A stretch of DNA of 64,000 nucleotides from Cyclospora cayetanensis (Eukaryota > Apicomplexa > Conoidasida > Eucoccidiorida > Eimeriidae). Below, piece by piece: positions 24,406-37,047 of this stretch (position 1 is its first letter; each line of letters opens with the position of its first letter). The translations under genes were made by a program, and so were the position numbers. The notes beneath the pieces were generated by a model. It was not told where the DNA came from. It was given only the letters and a program-made list of their open reading frames with translations, and made no database searches. Where the stretch lies: assembly GCF_002999335.1 (NCBI RefSeq), contig NW_020312701.1, forward strand, positions 62,001 through 126,000, given 5' to 3'.

Positions 24406-24883
24406 TTACTGAGGATCGAAAGCTTGCGCTCTTGCTGACGACAGGGCCCTTGTTGGTGCAGCAACAGCAGCGACACGCTTGCTGCTGCTGTTGCTGCTAG
24501 TACGCACTCTGGAAAGCAGCTCCATGGGTGTTGGAGGACACGTATTTGGTCGCTCTGTCCTAGTACTGCTGCTACATATACTGCTCAAATGCTCCCGAGG
24601 GTCCAGTCTCTTCATGTGATGTTCACAGATCTGTCACGGGGGACCCGGTGGGGACTGCGGAGCTTGTGACATGCTGATATTGGTAAGAAGTCGCATATGG
24701 CGCGAAAACGTCTTCGCCGTTCCGTTTGTTTCCCCGGTACAGCAGAAGCAGCAGGGCACCGACAGCAACAAAGGCCGAGATACTCGCTTCACCTCCCTGC
24801 GTCATGCACTCTCTCTCATTTAAGCTGTGACGCAAGGAGGTCCTTATCACTGAATCTGGGCGCAACCGCTGTGTGTATGCCAC
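24406..24883 (-). other. Open segments upstream of the FIKK start; possible extra 5' exon(s)
   Basis: Two consecutive minus-strand open segments lie upstream of the ATG at 24391. One (24615-24406) is Ser/Ala/Arg-rich, like the FIKK N terminus, and ends with a possible donor CTCA|GTAATC. The other (24883-24623) has a hydrophobic segment (AFVAVGALLLLLY) followed by a polar tail. They could be 5' exons of the FIKK gene, a separate small membrane protein, or chance. I cannot choose. Confidence 0.3.
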
Positions 24884-25771
24884 GGTAGGCTTAAGGGGGC
24901 CTTAATCACCTGCAGCAAGGGTCCCCATGTAGCTGGTGACCCGATGATATGTCGCCTTCCAGCGTTAGAAACGGTGGCTTTACAGATGAGTCGAAGCGCC
25001 CCTAGGATGCGCAGTGTGTGGCTTTGAGCTCAGTGCATTGGAGAATAAGGCTTTAAACTTAAGACAAGTTCTTCACTGCCTCAGATCTGCGGCATGACCC
25101 TGGAGACACTCGCCACTGCTAAGCGGGCGCCGGAAGGCAGCGTATGACCTACTGTTTTTCTGCCACTCTTCATATCCCCGCCCATTAAATTCTGTTTCAG
25201 CTGCTGTGGTTCTCGCTGTGGTTGCTGCTGATGCTGCTTACTGTCCGTTTTGTTGCTGCCTGTGGGGCTGCAGCACGGCGGAGCGGTTCGGGGTTTAAAA
25301 CAACTTCAGCGGATTCTTAGGATCCAATTCGTTCTCTTTGGTTTCAAAATAGAAAGTCATCGAAGAAAATATAGCTCGAAAGTTTCGTTACCCACGTGGT
25401 GGCATGCACTGGATTTCCAGTGTGCGCGCGCTCTCGCTATGCACGGTCAACCGAGCAAAGCTTTAAATAAGCACATGACAGTCAGAACCCTTTTGGAACT
25501 TAGTTAGCGGCTTGTTGCGTGTTATTTGCTGCTTGTGACCTTTTAAGTTAGTTTAGTCTTATCCCAGCCTACCGATGCCAGTGCCCTCCCTAGATGCACA
25601 CAGGAACTGGACCGAGCTGCTGTCGTTTTGACCCGCGAGAGCACGAACAATAGTCGTTGACAACGGACGAAGGCATGGCCTACTTGTGTGGCACTTGGAT
25701 AGTGATAGGGGTGGTGCTAGAAGGATATATGCATCAGATTTATATTCTCTCCTACGTTCACGAAGCAAAGC
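24884..25771. other. Intergenic region between FIKK gene and copy B
   Basis: About 0.9 kb without a supported gene. It should contain the FIKK promoter. Short open frames on both strands show no recognisable motif. Confidence 0.4.
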
Positions 25772-26130
25772 TGTAGTCGGCTAAGCTACTCTCACACTTT
25801 CCACTCCACTATTGCGCTTGACTATGAAACACTAAAGAGTTCGATAATTGGTTCGCCCCTTTGTATATCTCGTATACGGCAGAGTGATGTCAGCTCGATA
25901 CAAGAAGGTGCACTGTTCATGCATATGGGCTTGAAAATGCGCGTCGCTAGCTGTAAATGCTCGGAGTGCCGACAGGCTGCAACGATGCTCATCCTAGCCG
26001 ACTCTGTTCCCCCCAAAGGGGAGGGGTTTTATGCGCGGGAAGGCCGGAGCTTTTTTGGACCAGCCCCAACAAGTTACCACTAAATTAGTCTTAAACTTGG
26101 AGATGAGTGATAGACTGCGGATTTCTTAGA
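25772..26130 (+). repeat. 5' LTR of copy B (approximate end)
   Basis: Begins TGTAGTCGGCTAAGCTACT, aligning with the copy A LTR start, followed by matching blocks AGCTCGATAC, GTCGCTAGCTGTAAATG and CTTTTTTGGA in the same order as in copy A. Confidence 0.6.
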
Positions 26131-29100
26131 TGAACTCACCACTTGGCTCAATGGAGTTGTACTAGCCCCCCGTCATTCACTGATTCTGAATGTATTGGGA
26201 TGTCATATTCCGTCGAACAGCTTATTGATTCTATTGTAGTCATCTTGTAGATTAATCGACTCGCTTTCTTTGGAAAAGTATTTGGGCGAAAACAGCCCAC
26301 AGGCAATGGATGCTGAAGACAAGACTTGTTGAGGTGGCAGAAGCAGGCCTGCAAGATGACAGTAGCCCCCACTGATGGTAGAATGGCATAGTTTGTTAGG
26401 CGATTAGTTATTTATCGATGCGTCAATGAGGTTATGCCGACCAGAAGAGTACCACAGCGGTAACCATCTGCAAGTGCTCAAAGATTTCAATTGATCGCTA
26501 GATGTTTAATGTGCATTGTAGTCCCTGGTGAAGAGAAGCAAGTTCTTGCGGCTTGTTTAATGGAAGGAAAAGCACTTCATTGGAGACTCTATACATGTGG
26601 AACCAACCGTTCGCCTGCAATTAAGCTTTGGTGCCGGACTCAGTTTATCGATTTACGCCAATATCAGCACAGCAGCGAACTTTGAGATAACTGAGACAGC
26701 TGAAGGGTTAAAGAAAGTATCGGGTAATCGAGACCATGAGACTTTGGCTCTCAGTGACTGCGGCATTATCGAGCCGCTGCGTTCGAAGTGGCTTACCTCA
26801 TGTTTATGCAGGATGTCAGGCCGGATGCTTGCAGAATGGGCAACAGGTCAGCGAGTAATGGACCGACTGGAAGAGCCTTCCCAAAGTACGACACACTCGG
26901 GATTCAGGAGCACTTGGGCGCAATGCGTGTATCTTTGGCTGAAAAGAAAGAGCGAAGTCGCAACTTAGAGTTTATAGACTTTAAGATGTATCGTCCGGCC
27001 CTAGTGTGCAATCAAAGCTGGATCAGAGGAAATCTGAAGAACGCTGCACTCCTAAGCATGCAGAAATGGACCCAACAACACGCCTGCTTGTACTGTGGTA
27101 AGCAGGGCTACATACCCCGGAGCTGCAGACGCATGAAAAATGCCACAAACCCTAAATAACGGGAGTGGGCGCAGCGGAATTAGTACACTTGGCAAGCAAA
27201 CACAGGAGCATCAGGAAAACGTCGAGCCCAATCAGCCGGAGGCGCAGTAAACGGGATAGGCAGGAGAGAGCCTCGGTTGAACACCCACCACAAGCCAGGT
27301 TATGCGCTGCTATAAAATAAAGTGAGCAATCAAGATTTCCTAATGATGATAGAAACACTGTATGTGGAGTTTTATCCCTTATCCAAGCGGACAACGTGGA
27401 ATTGTAACCGTTCGGTTCACTCTATGACTCCGTGCAAAAGACGCAGGTTTGATGAAGGGCGGCAAAACACAAGAATTGACGACAGTTTGGTGGTTAGACG
27501 TCATTTTAAACCAGAATCAGGTAGACCAGCATGGTCCACCGCTTCTATATTGGACCCGTGTACCATCACGAAATCTAAGGTAAACCATGGGTAGCAAAAT
27601 GGAAGGAGCGCATGCGGCCACAGCTGCATGCTTTGAAGATGAGCACGCAGGAAGATGCTAAAAAGGAGCAACTCATGGTCCCCTCAGCAAAGCTTATCTC
27701 ATCTGTGGTAAGCAGGGTACGGTGACGCACCGTCATTGTGCGGGCGGCGCAGCAGCACACTAGGAGAAGACGGCTCTGAGCATGATTCTTGTCTTCCTGG
27801 CTTTGTGACGGGTTTTCATTAAGGAATTATATTGAATGAGTGCTTTCAAAACAGCAGGAAATGGCAAGTATTAGCGGATATGCTCCATAATGACGAGTTG
27901 CCAGCAGCTCAGTCCCTGATAGTCTTCTGTCCCAAAGTATTGTGTCATCCCCATGTCAGCTCCAAGCTATGTTCTGCGGGTTTGGCACCTCACATACCAC
28001 AAAGAAGAAAACGAGAAGCACCAGAGTCGCTTACCAAGAGAAGGCACCGAATAGGATCTGACTAGCGCTTTGAGGTAGAACTTGGTATTGAAACCGGACA
28101 AGGACGGCGGATACTGCATATGCGTTAGTGCTGAACCTGAAAACAAGATTACTGTAGAAATGAAGCGCCTGATAAATTTTATTAAGCAATTATGATACAA
28201 ACAAATTCTTATAATCCACGGCCACCTTTTAGAGAAGGCCGAAAAGGCGATCCACACCAGTCCCTGCTAAGAATTGTTTGTACCCCAGCGGAAGTGCAGC
28301 GGCGCGTGGAGCAAGATTTGATTTATCTACATAAGCTAGATAATTTATTTGTCTACTGGACGTATCAGTATTTTGCCATAGCCTCCAGGGACAGCTAAAG
28401 CATCTAAGGCGTGCGCTTTAGCTGTTGCGAGACAAGCATTGGTATATGAAAGCACATCACTGTTCACAGAAGGGCGTTTTGGGGAGTTCGCTTTTTGACT
28501 ACAAAAAATGCGCCAGCTGCGGAGAAAAATTAAGGCAATTAGGGAGTGCTGTTACACTTTACTCAACCCAAAGGAATTTGCAGAGTGCTCTGGGCTTGCT
28601 TCGCCTTTGAAATTCACTGCTGAGTTTGCTTGGTTCGCCGCTTTTAATGATCTTCAGAACACATTTCCTACGAGCTAGTTAGATAAGGGTGGTGCCGAAC
28701 GCAGGTTGCCTTTGGATGCCCTGACAAAACTTCTGGAATTCGTGCTGCCGGACTGGAAGCGTCACTGCATATTATCAGCCGATTCAAGTGACATAGAGGT
28801 GAGTGCTAGTCTTTCTCAACAGAGAATTAAAGCTTCAAAACACCATATTGGTGCTTGTTGCTTTTATCGCTCAATCGAACCGAGAAGCTGCTTTTCGTGA
28901 GGGAAGTGATGCTCTGTTTGTTGTAGTAGGGTGTGAACTTATGTCCGCATTATTTATGTAAGTGTCTTATTAGTGTCCGGACTAGCCATCAGTTCAACTG
29001 TAGCATAGAGAATCCGTTCAGGGTTTTGAAGACCCTAGAGTGGTGCGCTGGTTGGGCACCTCCCGAAGTACGACTGTCAAGTGAAGCATGGACCAACAAG

Positions 29101-31194
29101 TGAAGCATGGACCAACGTGGTCGCTGACGCGTTGTTGCTAGGCCCCAGTATTGTACAGCGTAGCCGCACTTGTCTAGGATAATCCACGATTCATGTAGGC
29201 GATCAATGCGCCTCATGCGTGTCACACCAACATATCTGCGACTGCTGCCAAAAGTCAGAAAAACAAAAGCAGGATGCAGTACAAGGTTTATCATGGCTTG
29301 CGGTTCTCCGAGAAGCTGTGAATCTGTCATTCGTCAGTTGTGACGGCCATGCAGCTCCATTTTTCAGAGCACACGATTGTATTCTTCCGTGTCATGACGG
29401 GGCTCACAGCTTAGTAGAAAGCTGGTCACGGTCTTTCATGTGGCCCGGAATACGTACCTCAGCAGAAAAGGGCTGTAATAGGTCAACGGCGCTTAATTTC
29501 CCTAGTACATTCATCTTTCAAAGCCTTCCGGATACTGTAAAGCCTTGTATTACTTTGTCAATGCCAAAGAAGCTTAGTTTTGGATTGCTGAAGGCCAAGG
29601 GTCAGGCCAACATCCACGTCATTCTTGACGGGCTCAGCAGATGTGCCGATTTTACCTCTTGCTCCAGCTATGTCATAACTCACGACATCGCTTAACTATT
29701 TATACGTAACGCTACCAACTCTATGCATTTCTCAGGAGTACCTTTTTTGGTAGAGATCAGAAGTCCATTAGTGCGTTTTACAGTGCCGTTTGATCTGCCT
29801 TCAAACTGATCAAAATTTCAGCACTGCAAGCCGGTCTGATGCAGGCAACCAAATAAAATGCACCAAATGTTCTTTCCTGGAGGTTTACCGATTCTGTGCT
29901 CACAAAAGTTTGATTGCTTAACTGTGATTTTTCCCTGCTTCTAAATGGAATTTTAATTTAGCTACAGGGAAGTTCGATCAAATGCTCCGCCGCATCCTTT
30001 GTCTACATTGAGAAGCCCGTCTCCAATCAAGGCCTGAATCAGGTTGTTCGGGCTTAGCAACCGGTTTTGGCCGCAGAGGGATTCGATGACCAGCCTGCTG
30101 GTGAAGGCAAATGAATGTGCGAAGCTGAAGTGGGAAAAGCACGGATATTTGGTCACTGGTGTCCGGCTTTGTGCTTAAAGCCTGATATTTGGTCCAGGTG
30201 GATCGGCAGGCTTTACGAGATGCTTTACAGGAAATGACAGAAATTTGTGGCCATGTGGATAGGACCGTTTGCATTTTTCTTATTGAGCAATGATCCATCT
30301 TACTCTACTGATTCCCCTGCAAGCTGGAAGTGCCACAGAACTACCAATAACGGCATCCTGTACAAGTACAGCAGATTCCCCAGAAATTTTTAGCAGACCC
30401 TGCTGCACAAGCAGGTGGAGCATGTAAGAGCGAAGGGCCAACAGGGTGGTGTAGAAATGCTGGCTTCTAGACTACTGAGCGACGAAGATACAGGGTCTTC
30501 GAGCAAAATAGGGTAGAACGTGCCGACGCCAGTGATTGAAGGCGGAGCAGTTGCGAGGTTTGTTGCCTGCATTATAGTTTACGCCTCTGTTAAGCACTCA
30601 ATTCTTGTCTCTATGGAGAGTATTTTCTTGCGCTGTGTTGTGATTGTCTTGCCCTACACGTGCTCTGCGCCGGGGAATTTCCTCCGTCTTGGGGTATCAA
30701 TTGTGTGGAACTTTTCCCCTTAGTATCGATAAGGAGTTCTGTACAGGTTCACGCGCAGGCACTGTCGGATGTGTTGTTGCTACATTCCTGCACATGTCTT
30801 TTTCGGGATTTCGAAATCAACTACACCGCATTTGCCGGTAGAATATTCGCTGAGACATGGGCGCATTGCTGAAGCAGTGTGTATTTTGATCCAGTCTCTT
30901 ATTTCTGCTTTCTGGTAGGAGGTAGGGCACACGTTTCAGCGCTTCGACAACATCGAGCCACAGCGCTGCTGAAGCTGGCTTGAATTTGGCCCCCGTTCGC
31001 TGTTTGTCGGTTTATGTCTTTCGTGTGTTCTCCCGGCCAGTTCTCGCTTCACCGTTCTTGTTGCACTATATACGCGTTTCAAGCTGCCTGGGGAGTGGAG
31101 ATAGGGCATGACTGCTTACGGTGGCCTCCAAGGATTTGATCTCAGCATACAGGTGCAGAATTGAGTGTAAATGCTGGGAAGTAATAAGGGAAGA

Positions 31195-31575
31195 TTCAGC
31201 GGGCTAAGCTGCGCCAAGTTACTTGTTAATGCAGTAGTTATATTTAACTGAGAGTTAGTAAGAAATTGACTTGTGAATACTGCGTGTTCGTACACTTTGT
31301 TCACCGCACAGTAGCCTAACCGCTGTATGACGCTATTTTGTATGGGTATAGTCTACAGGATTCATGATACTGGGCGCTAGATGCTATGTGCGACTAGCTG
31401 GGAATACTTGTTATATGATGCAGCTACGCGCAACCCAGCTGTCCCTCTTCCTTTATGCCGGGAATCTACGGGGTGCGGACAGGGGAAGAGGAGGGTCTTT
31501 ATGAAAAACCGCTAGTTACCTTTCTACTGTTACAGTGGACTTTGGAGACAGGTGTCTTTCTGCGGAGACAGACGG
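31195..31575 (+). repeat. 3' LTR of copy B (approximate ends)
   Basis: Starts TTCAGCGGGCTAAGC. Further on, GTGCGACTAGCTGGGAATAC, ATGCAGCTACGCGCA and TTTATGCCGGGAATCTACGGG match the copy A 5' LTR at 8338-8450 closely; this block is the best conserved part of the LTR. Confidence 0.65.
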
Positions 31576-32732
31576 CCCGTCACCAGCTTATCTCTAGCTG
31601 AGTGGTCTTCGCCAACCGGAAGGTTACAAGGTAGCAGGATGAAGGTAAACAAGCACAGAGGCATCCAGCTGGATGCAAGGAGTTATTCGGCACAGAGCAC
31701 GGCCAGACCATAACACGCATTATTGCAAGTCACTATCCAGAAATACCGCTTGCCCACGGAGTTTACGCAATTACATGCAATAACAAAAAGTCTGGACATA
31801 GGCATACCAAATGTTAACTAGTCGAAAGTAACCTCTGCTTCATTCTGTCAACACTCGCCAGTACAGAGTCGCCGTTCACGGTATCCATTGTCATATCAAG
31901 AGGATCTGTGGAAAGTACCGTAGTACAGCCATTCACAGGCTCAAGACCATACGCATCCGAAGGCTCAGCTCCGATCAGCGTAAATTCACACTCACGGCTC
32001 CAGTAACGCTTTTCCTTTGGAGCACTGCGGGAAGCTCAGGTGACCTTGAGGCCGCCATACTCCGTGATTGCATGCGTTATCTGTCATAACACAGCTACAA
32101 ACGTCCTAAAGTGAGCTGAAGTGCCATGCCATTGCCCCCTGAAGACGTAAAGGGTTTGCCAGTATCATGCTGCACAAGGCCGCATGCTTCTGAAACTGCT
32201 GCCACTGATGTTGAAGCGGCCGCTGCAGCAACAGCTGCAATGCCGACTTTCAAAGGGCATTTCCTTATGATTCCTTATCCCCTACAAAGTGCTGAGCATG
32301 TGGCGCATCTTTCTTTTGTTCATAGAAGACACCGCAACATTCTTTTGCATGTAGCTTCTTTGCTGCATACCTGGTCTGGCGGGCGGCAAAGGGGACTAAC
32401 CCACGACATAAGCGGAATGAGGCCAGTTAATTCCTCGTTTGACGTGCAGTGTTGGTGATTTTGTGTACTTTTGTGCCTACGGAAAGATTTTCTAATCGGT
32501 TATTCCACCGGAGGCGACCCAGCTTTTGTGCTTAGCCCCCAACAGTCCCTGTGGTTGTAGTAGGTAAAGGAAATTTTTGCCGTCGTGAGGAATTCCTCTT
32601 TTTTGACCCCGCAATATATCACCCACATGCATGAGCTGTAGTTCCAGTATAAGGAGTAGCAGTGGAACATCTGCAATAAACGAGCCATAAGTTGCAAGTT
32701 TCGCAGCAGAAGGGACAGCACCAGCAGCAGCC
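31576..32732. other. Region upstream of the pantothenate kinase gene
   Basis: It should hold the promoter of the gene starting at 32733. A 110-codon plus-strand frame at 32126-32458 begins MPLPPEDVKG and has an Ala run, so it has some coding flavour, but no splice junction or motif ties it to the gene downstream. It might be an unrecognised 5' exon. Confidence 0.35.
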
Positions 32733-35700
32733 ATGGAGGCTAATGACGGCCTCCGTTTGTCTTCACCGAGTCGTCCAGCGCAGGAGGACGTTACAGCACT
32801 TGTACCTACTGCGACAGCGAAACTGGGAACCCCCGTTGATGCTGCAAGTTCAGCGGAGGGCAGCAAGAGGCACAGGCAAAGCAGCGACGAAGATAAATGC
32901 TGCTCTGAAACAGCGACAGAAATCCCTCGCCACCTAGAGGACTCCCATGTCTCCGATGCAGCTGTGCGTCCCCCCGAGCTATTGCGGCGGTGCTGCCGTC
33001 ATGGCTGCCACCAACTTGTGCGCTGCTGCAGGCATGCACACTACGGTGCAGCGCAAGACTCCCACGAAGATGCTAGGGGCATTAGAAATCATGTGAACTG
33101 TCGTAGCCTACGGCGCCGTTGTGGCTGTCGTATGGGGGAGTATATTTTTTTGTTGATACCCCGCAAGCCCCTCAGCCCTGGAGCGGCCTTTCTCTTCTCC
33201 TTGTTAGAAGAGGACTCCCCCAGCTTTCGCTGCGCGGTAGATATGGGGGGTACCCTGGCGAAGCTCGTCTTTATAGAAGAGTTAGGGCATCAGAGCGTCG
33301 ATGCAGCATCAGTAGATGCTACTGGCACTGTGGGGGCGACCACTCTGTCCAGGAGAGACCCCCAACTCGCTGCGAGGGCCTACTCGAGTACCTGCGATGC
33401 CGCGCTTGACTTGGCGTCTCCCTCTCTTACAATACGCGGTCAGTTCATCCTCCCCATTTGCATGACTCTCTTTGTGTTTGGGAATATTCCTGGCTCACCG
33501 GCAGCACTTTTCTGTGTTTCGTCCTCCACTGGAGATTCTCTTTTCCTGGCGCAAACGATGCGGTGGGGTTCAACGAAAGAAACTGGATATCTTAGAACCG
33601 GCGAATTCTATGCAGCCTTATCCGTGATGTCTTTGATTTGTGGTTTAAGACCATGACGCCGTACAGTTTGCGCTTGGTTGTTTTGGATGTCTGTTCAGCG
33701 TCTCCCCGTCGAGTCCTGCGTTTTACTTACTTCCGCACGAAAGCCATTGCATCCCTCGTCGACTGTCTCCGAAGTGCGTTGTCGCTCCTCATCGCTTTTC
33801 GATTCTTTGCTCCTTGTTTCGGATCCCTTTCACTGGCTTGCCTTTTAAGGGTTCATCACATCTCTCGCATGGGCAAAGACCCCTCCCGCCTAGGCGCTTT
33901 GCTCGTTATCTGGATGCCATTCTACAGAGGGCAATGGTGCTAGGCACTTGCCACGCTCTGATCACTGCTCTGAAGGAAGGCATGCGCACTGCATAAAGCT
34001 GCTCATGTTGCCTTCATGGAAAGTTTTATCGATTCTGCCGCGTCTTCCACTCGTAGCGTCAATGCCTCGTCCCCAATTTCTTCTTCAGGCCGTCGACTCG
34101 TAAGCGGAGGAGTGCTGAGAATGACAGGCGGTGGCGCAATGAAGTATGCGAAGTTGTTCAAAGAGCAGCTGGGAGTGAATATACAGCGGACAGACGAAAT
34201 AGACAGCATCATGGCGGGTCTCGTGCTGCTGGCCTCCCACACGAATTCCGTGTTTCGCTTTGACTTATCGACCAAACAGAGAGTCCCCGTTGATGTTGTA
34301 AGCCATGAAATTCAGCGATAGCTTTTATAACCGTGGCCTTGTCTGAGGTACTCATACCGCCATTTCCCGCCTTGCGTCATTTTCTCTGTTTTATCGTTCC
34401 GCCTCGGCGCTTTTCTAGAGCGTATTGGCCCTACCTCTCATGTAGTTCCCCTGTATCTCGGCTTTTGTCTCCGGCATCTTGCATTTTCATATGTTTTCTT
34501 TCAAGTCTCCGTTGTGTCGCTCGCGTGACTACTGAGCTTGAGCTGCGGGTATTGGCAGTCCCTCCACGTGGCACTGCTTGCCTCGTTCTCCACTTGTTTC
34601 CTTCCTGATATCGCTCTGTTCTGTGCTGTTTGTTGCTTCTGTGTCGTATTGCGCTACGCAAAACAGTCTCGTCACCTGTACCCGTTCCTGGTGGTGAACA
34701 TTGGCTCGGGCGTCTCCATAATCAAGGCATGGCCTGCAACCACAATTCACTGTCCTATTTCTCCCCTTCTTCACTCACTGTTGATAAGCAAATGCTTAGT
34801 GCTTCCCTTCCTCCTGCCAACATGGCTCTCTTCGCTTCCATGCATTCCTGAGTCGCGGTTTCACTTTTATACACCTCTTTGTTGAGTGTCTTTCCTCGTG
34901 TACCACCAGGCTAAGAGCGCCAGCAGCTATGTTAGGGTCACCGGCACGTGTATTGGGGGGGGCACCGTCTTGGGTCTAGCGCGTCTCCTCTTCCATGCCA
35001 AGAGTTTTCGGCAAGTTGTCCGCCTCTCTGAAAGAGGTATCGTGCAGTTTCTAGCCATTTGGCTCGCGAGAGGTGCAGCTCTCTTCAGGCTCCAGAAGAC
35101 ATATAGCTGTTGCCTGTCCCAGTGTGTGGAGTCGAATTCACCCATCCTAAATTATCAGGGTATCCTGGTGAGCGCTTCTCTTGGTTTTGCCTCTATCGCA
35201 GGTACTGATGCAATGGACTTGAGGGTCGCAGACTTGTGCGGCGATGCGGCCGGCAGTCGTTGCATAGCCCCCGACGCGTTAGCCTCGAGGTACACTCCTT
35301 TAACCTCTCTGGAACCTCGTTCCGTGTTCTCCACACTCCTCTCCTGCAGCCTAGTTGTTGTTGCAAATATGTTATAGAGGCGCAGCCTGCAGCTTGGCGC
35401 GTAAGCAGTAGACTTCTGGGAAACGTCAGAGTACACTGTGGAGTTGTACCTTTTTTGACTGCGTCAATCGGAGAAGAGCGATAGCGCCGCTTGCTCGGAT
35501 GATCTCTTGGTATACTCGTAATGTTGAAATTTCTAGGCCTCTGGGAGCCTCTCACTGCTGGAACCTGTATAGTAGGTAGAGATGCGTTGCTTGCTTTCCT
35601 CAGCTTCGGACGACTGTACCTAGAAGACCGTCCTGACCTTCCTCGCCCCAAGTGAGGGATGACACAATGTGAAAACTTACGGTTCTGGGGCAGTAAGATC

Positions 35701-37047
35701 TTACCTTCGGGAGGTTGTCTGGTGCCATTTTTGTGCCTAAGCAAGTTGCCAACCGAAAATCTGTACTCAGCAGATTTATTGGCGATTTTTTTTGGGAAAC
35801 CTCAGGTCAAACGTCTCTGTGAGTGCGTCGAGTTTTTGCTAGGAAGGAAGATATCGCGAGGAGTCTCATTCATATGGTTTCATATAACCTGGGATACCTC
35901 GCCTACTTGGTCGGCACTGCTCATGGCGTACGCAGGTGAGAATTCTTTTGAATGACCACCAAATAGCAGGGCCCTTTCCATTACATCTTTATCTCTCCCT
36001 GGTTATTAATGGTCTTTTCGGAAGTGTTGTGTGTATGTCTGTACGCTGACGAGGCCGCACACCCCTGTCTTCTTGACTGTCCCTCCGCCCACTGCCTCGG
36101 GGAGCAGCAACTGGTGTTAACGGTGACTTCTCCTGGCTTCTTCACCGAATTTGTTTGCAGGATATTCTTTGCAGGAAAGTTTATTAACAACTATGATTTC
36201 ACCATGGAGTCTATAACGCAAGGAGTGAACTTTTATATGCAGCAGTATGACCAGCATACTCCTCAGAGCTGTTTGCGGGGTCCTGCGTCGCCGCTTCTTG
36301 CTGCACCACCAAATTTCAATGTCAGTGCACAGCAGCGTATTTTGTTGGAGCAACAGCTCCTTCTACAGCAGCCGCCTTTGCATGTACGCGCGGCGGCTGC
36401 CGAGCGTGTTCCTTTTCAAGTCGACAGCGATGGCTTGCCGAGCCAGCATCCACAAGGGCTTCTGGACTCTACCCCAGCAGAAGACACAGCGGCTGCAGCT
36501 AGTGCGCTGGCTCATGCAGCATACAGTGTGACTGCTGCATCAGGTATACATGTGGCGTCAGCAGTTGGAGATGTTAGTCCAATGTCTATGCCAGTCAGGC
36601 CCCAAGCGCAGAGGCTCTCACAGGCGCAACAGCAACTACAGCAGAGGCCATCTGAGCAGCTGGAGCAGCCTACCGTCTCGCCATTGCGCTCGTCACCTAG
36701 CCCATCCACAGGCAACAACAGTTCCAGCTTCCTCGGCCCTCTACCAGTTCATTCCGAGGTGGCTGGTGGTGGCACAGTTGCATGCTGGGCTCCTTTTGAG
36801 GTGAATATTGTTTGATTGAGGGTGCTCCGCATCTGGGCATGTAAACAACTGACGGGTACACTGTGGGGTGTACAGATCCTGATCAGCTATGTTTTATCGT
36901 GAGGGTGAAGTGCCACTTTGTTTTCAATATCAGGTCACATAAATGCCTTTGTTTCTGTTGTCTCAGGTTCTGTTCCTGCGTCACGATGGATACTTGGGGG
37001 CTGTAGGGGCCCTTGTCGCTCCTGGGCGCGAGGGCCCTCTCTGCTAA
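32733..37047 (+). CDS. PANK: Type II pantothenate kinase, ten exons (708 aa)
   Basis: Phosphorylates pantothenate with ATP, the first and usually rate-setting step of coenzyme A synthesis; cytosolic. Exons: 32733-33438, 33699-33773, 34089-34297, 34667-34726, 34910-35036, 35202-35289, 35604-35651, 35843-35935, 36161-36800, 36967-37047; total 2,127 nt, phases all consistent. Seen: AVDMGGTLAKLV with Asp 170 (ATP-binding phosphate loop), TGGGAMKY (273-280), TDEIDS with Glu 297 matching the catalytic base of eukaryotic PanKs, VNIGSGVSI (339-347), VTGTCIGGGT (360-369), ALASSFGRL, EDIARSLIHMVSYN, FFAGKFI, and the terminal FLRHDGYLGAVGAL. An N-terminal extension of about 165 residues and a Gln/Pro/Ala-rich insertion of about 190 residues before FLRHDGYLG are lineage-specific. 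Intron 4 appears to use a GC donor. Apicomplexa have two PanK paralogues; I cannot say which this is. Confidence 0.95.

Larger units (their letters stand above)
25772..31575 (+). mobile_element. Decayed Ty3/gypsy (chromovirus-like) LTR retrotransposon, copy B
   Basis: LTR-like segments start at 25772 and 31195, the same spacing as in copy A. Interior, all on the plus strand and all broken: a Gag core near 26520-26690 (AACLMEGKALHW and a following W..QF helix, as in retrotransposon Gag); a zinc knuckle at about 27085-27135 reading C-x2-C-x4-Y-x4-C, so the His is Tyr; reverse transcriptase connection and thumb remnants at 28330-28680; RNase H start at 28755-28810 (LSADSSDIEVSASLSQ, compare TDASxxAIGAVLSQ); integrase zinc-binding and core remnants at 29370-29660 (CHDGAHS, W-P-G, then ILDGLSRCADF matching VVDRLSKxAHF); a possible chromodomain remnant at 30415-30510 (VEHVRAKGQQGGVE). 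Stops interrupt every region. Right end uncertain. Confidence 0.78.

Noticed and set aside
33119..33409. Alternative plus frames inside pantothenate kinase exon 1
   Set aside because: Shadow frames: the conserved AVDMGGT motif is in the frame starting at 32733.
35761..35815. Possible pantothenate kinase exon reading FFGKPQ
   Set aside because: It looked like the SFGK motif, but its phases do not fit; the exon at 35604-35651 reads SFGRL and joins in phase on both sides.
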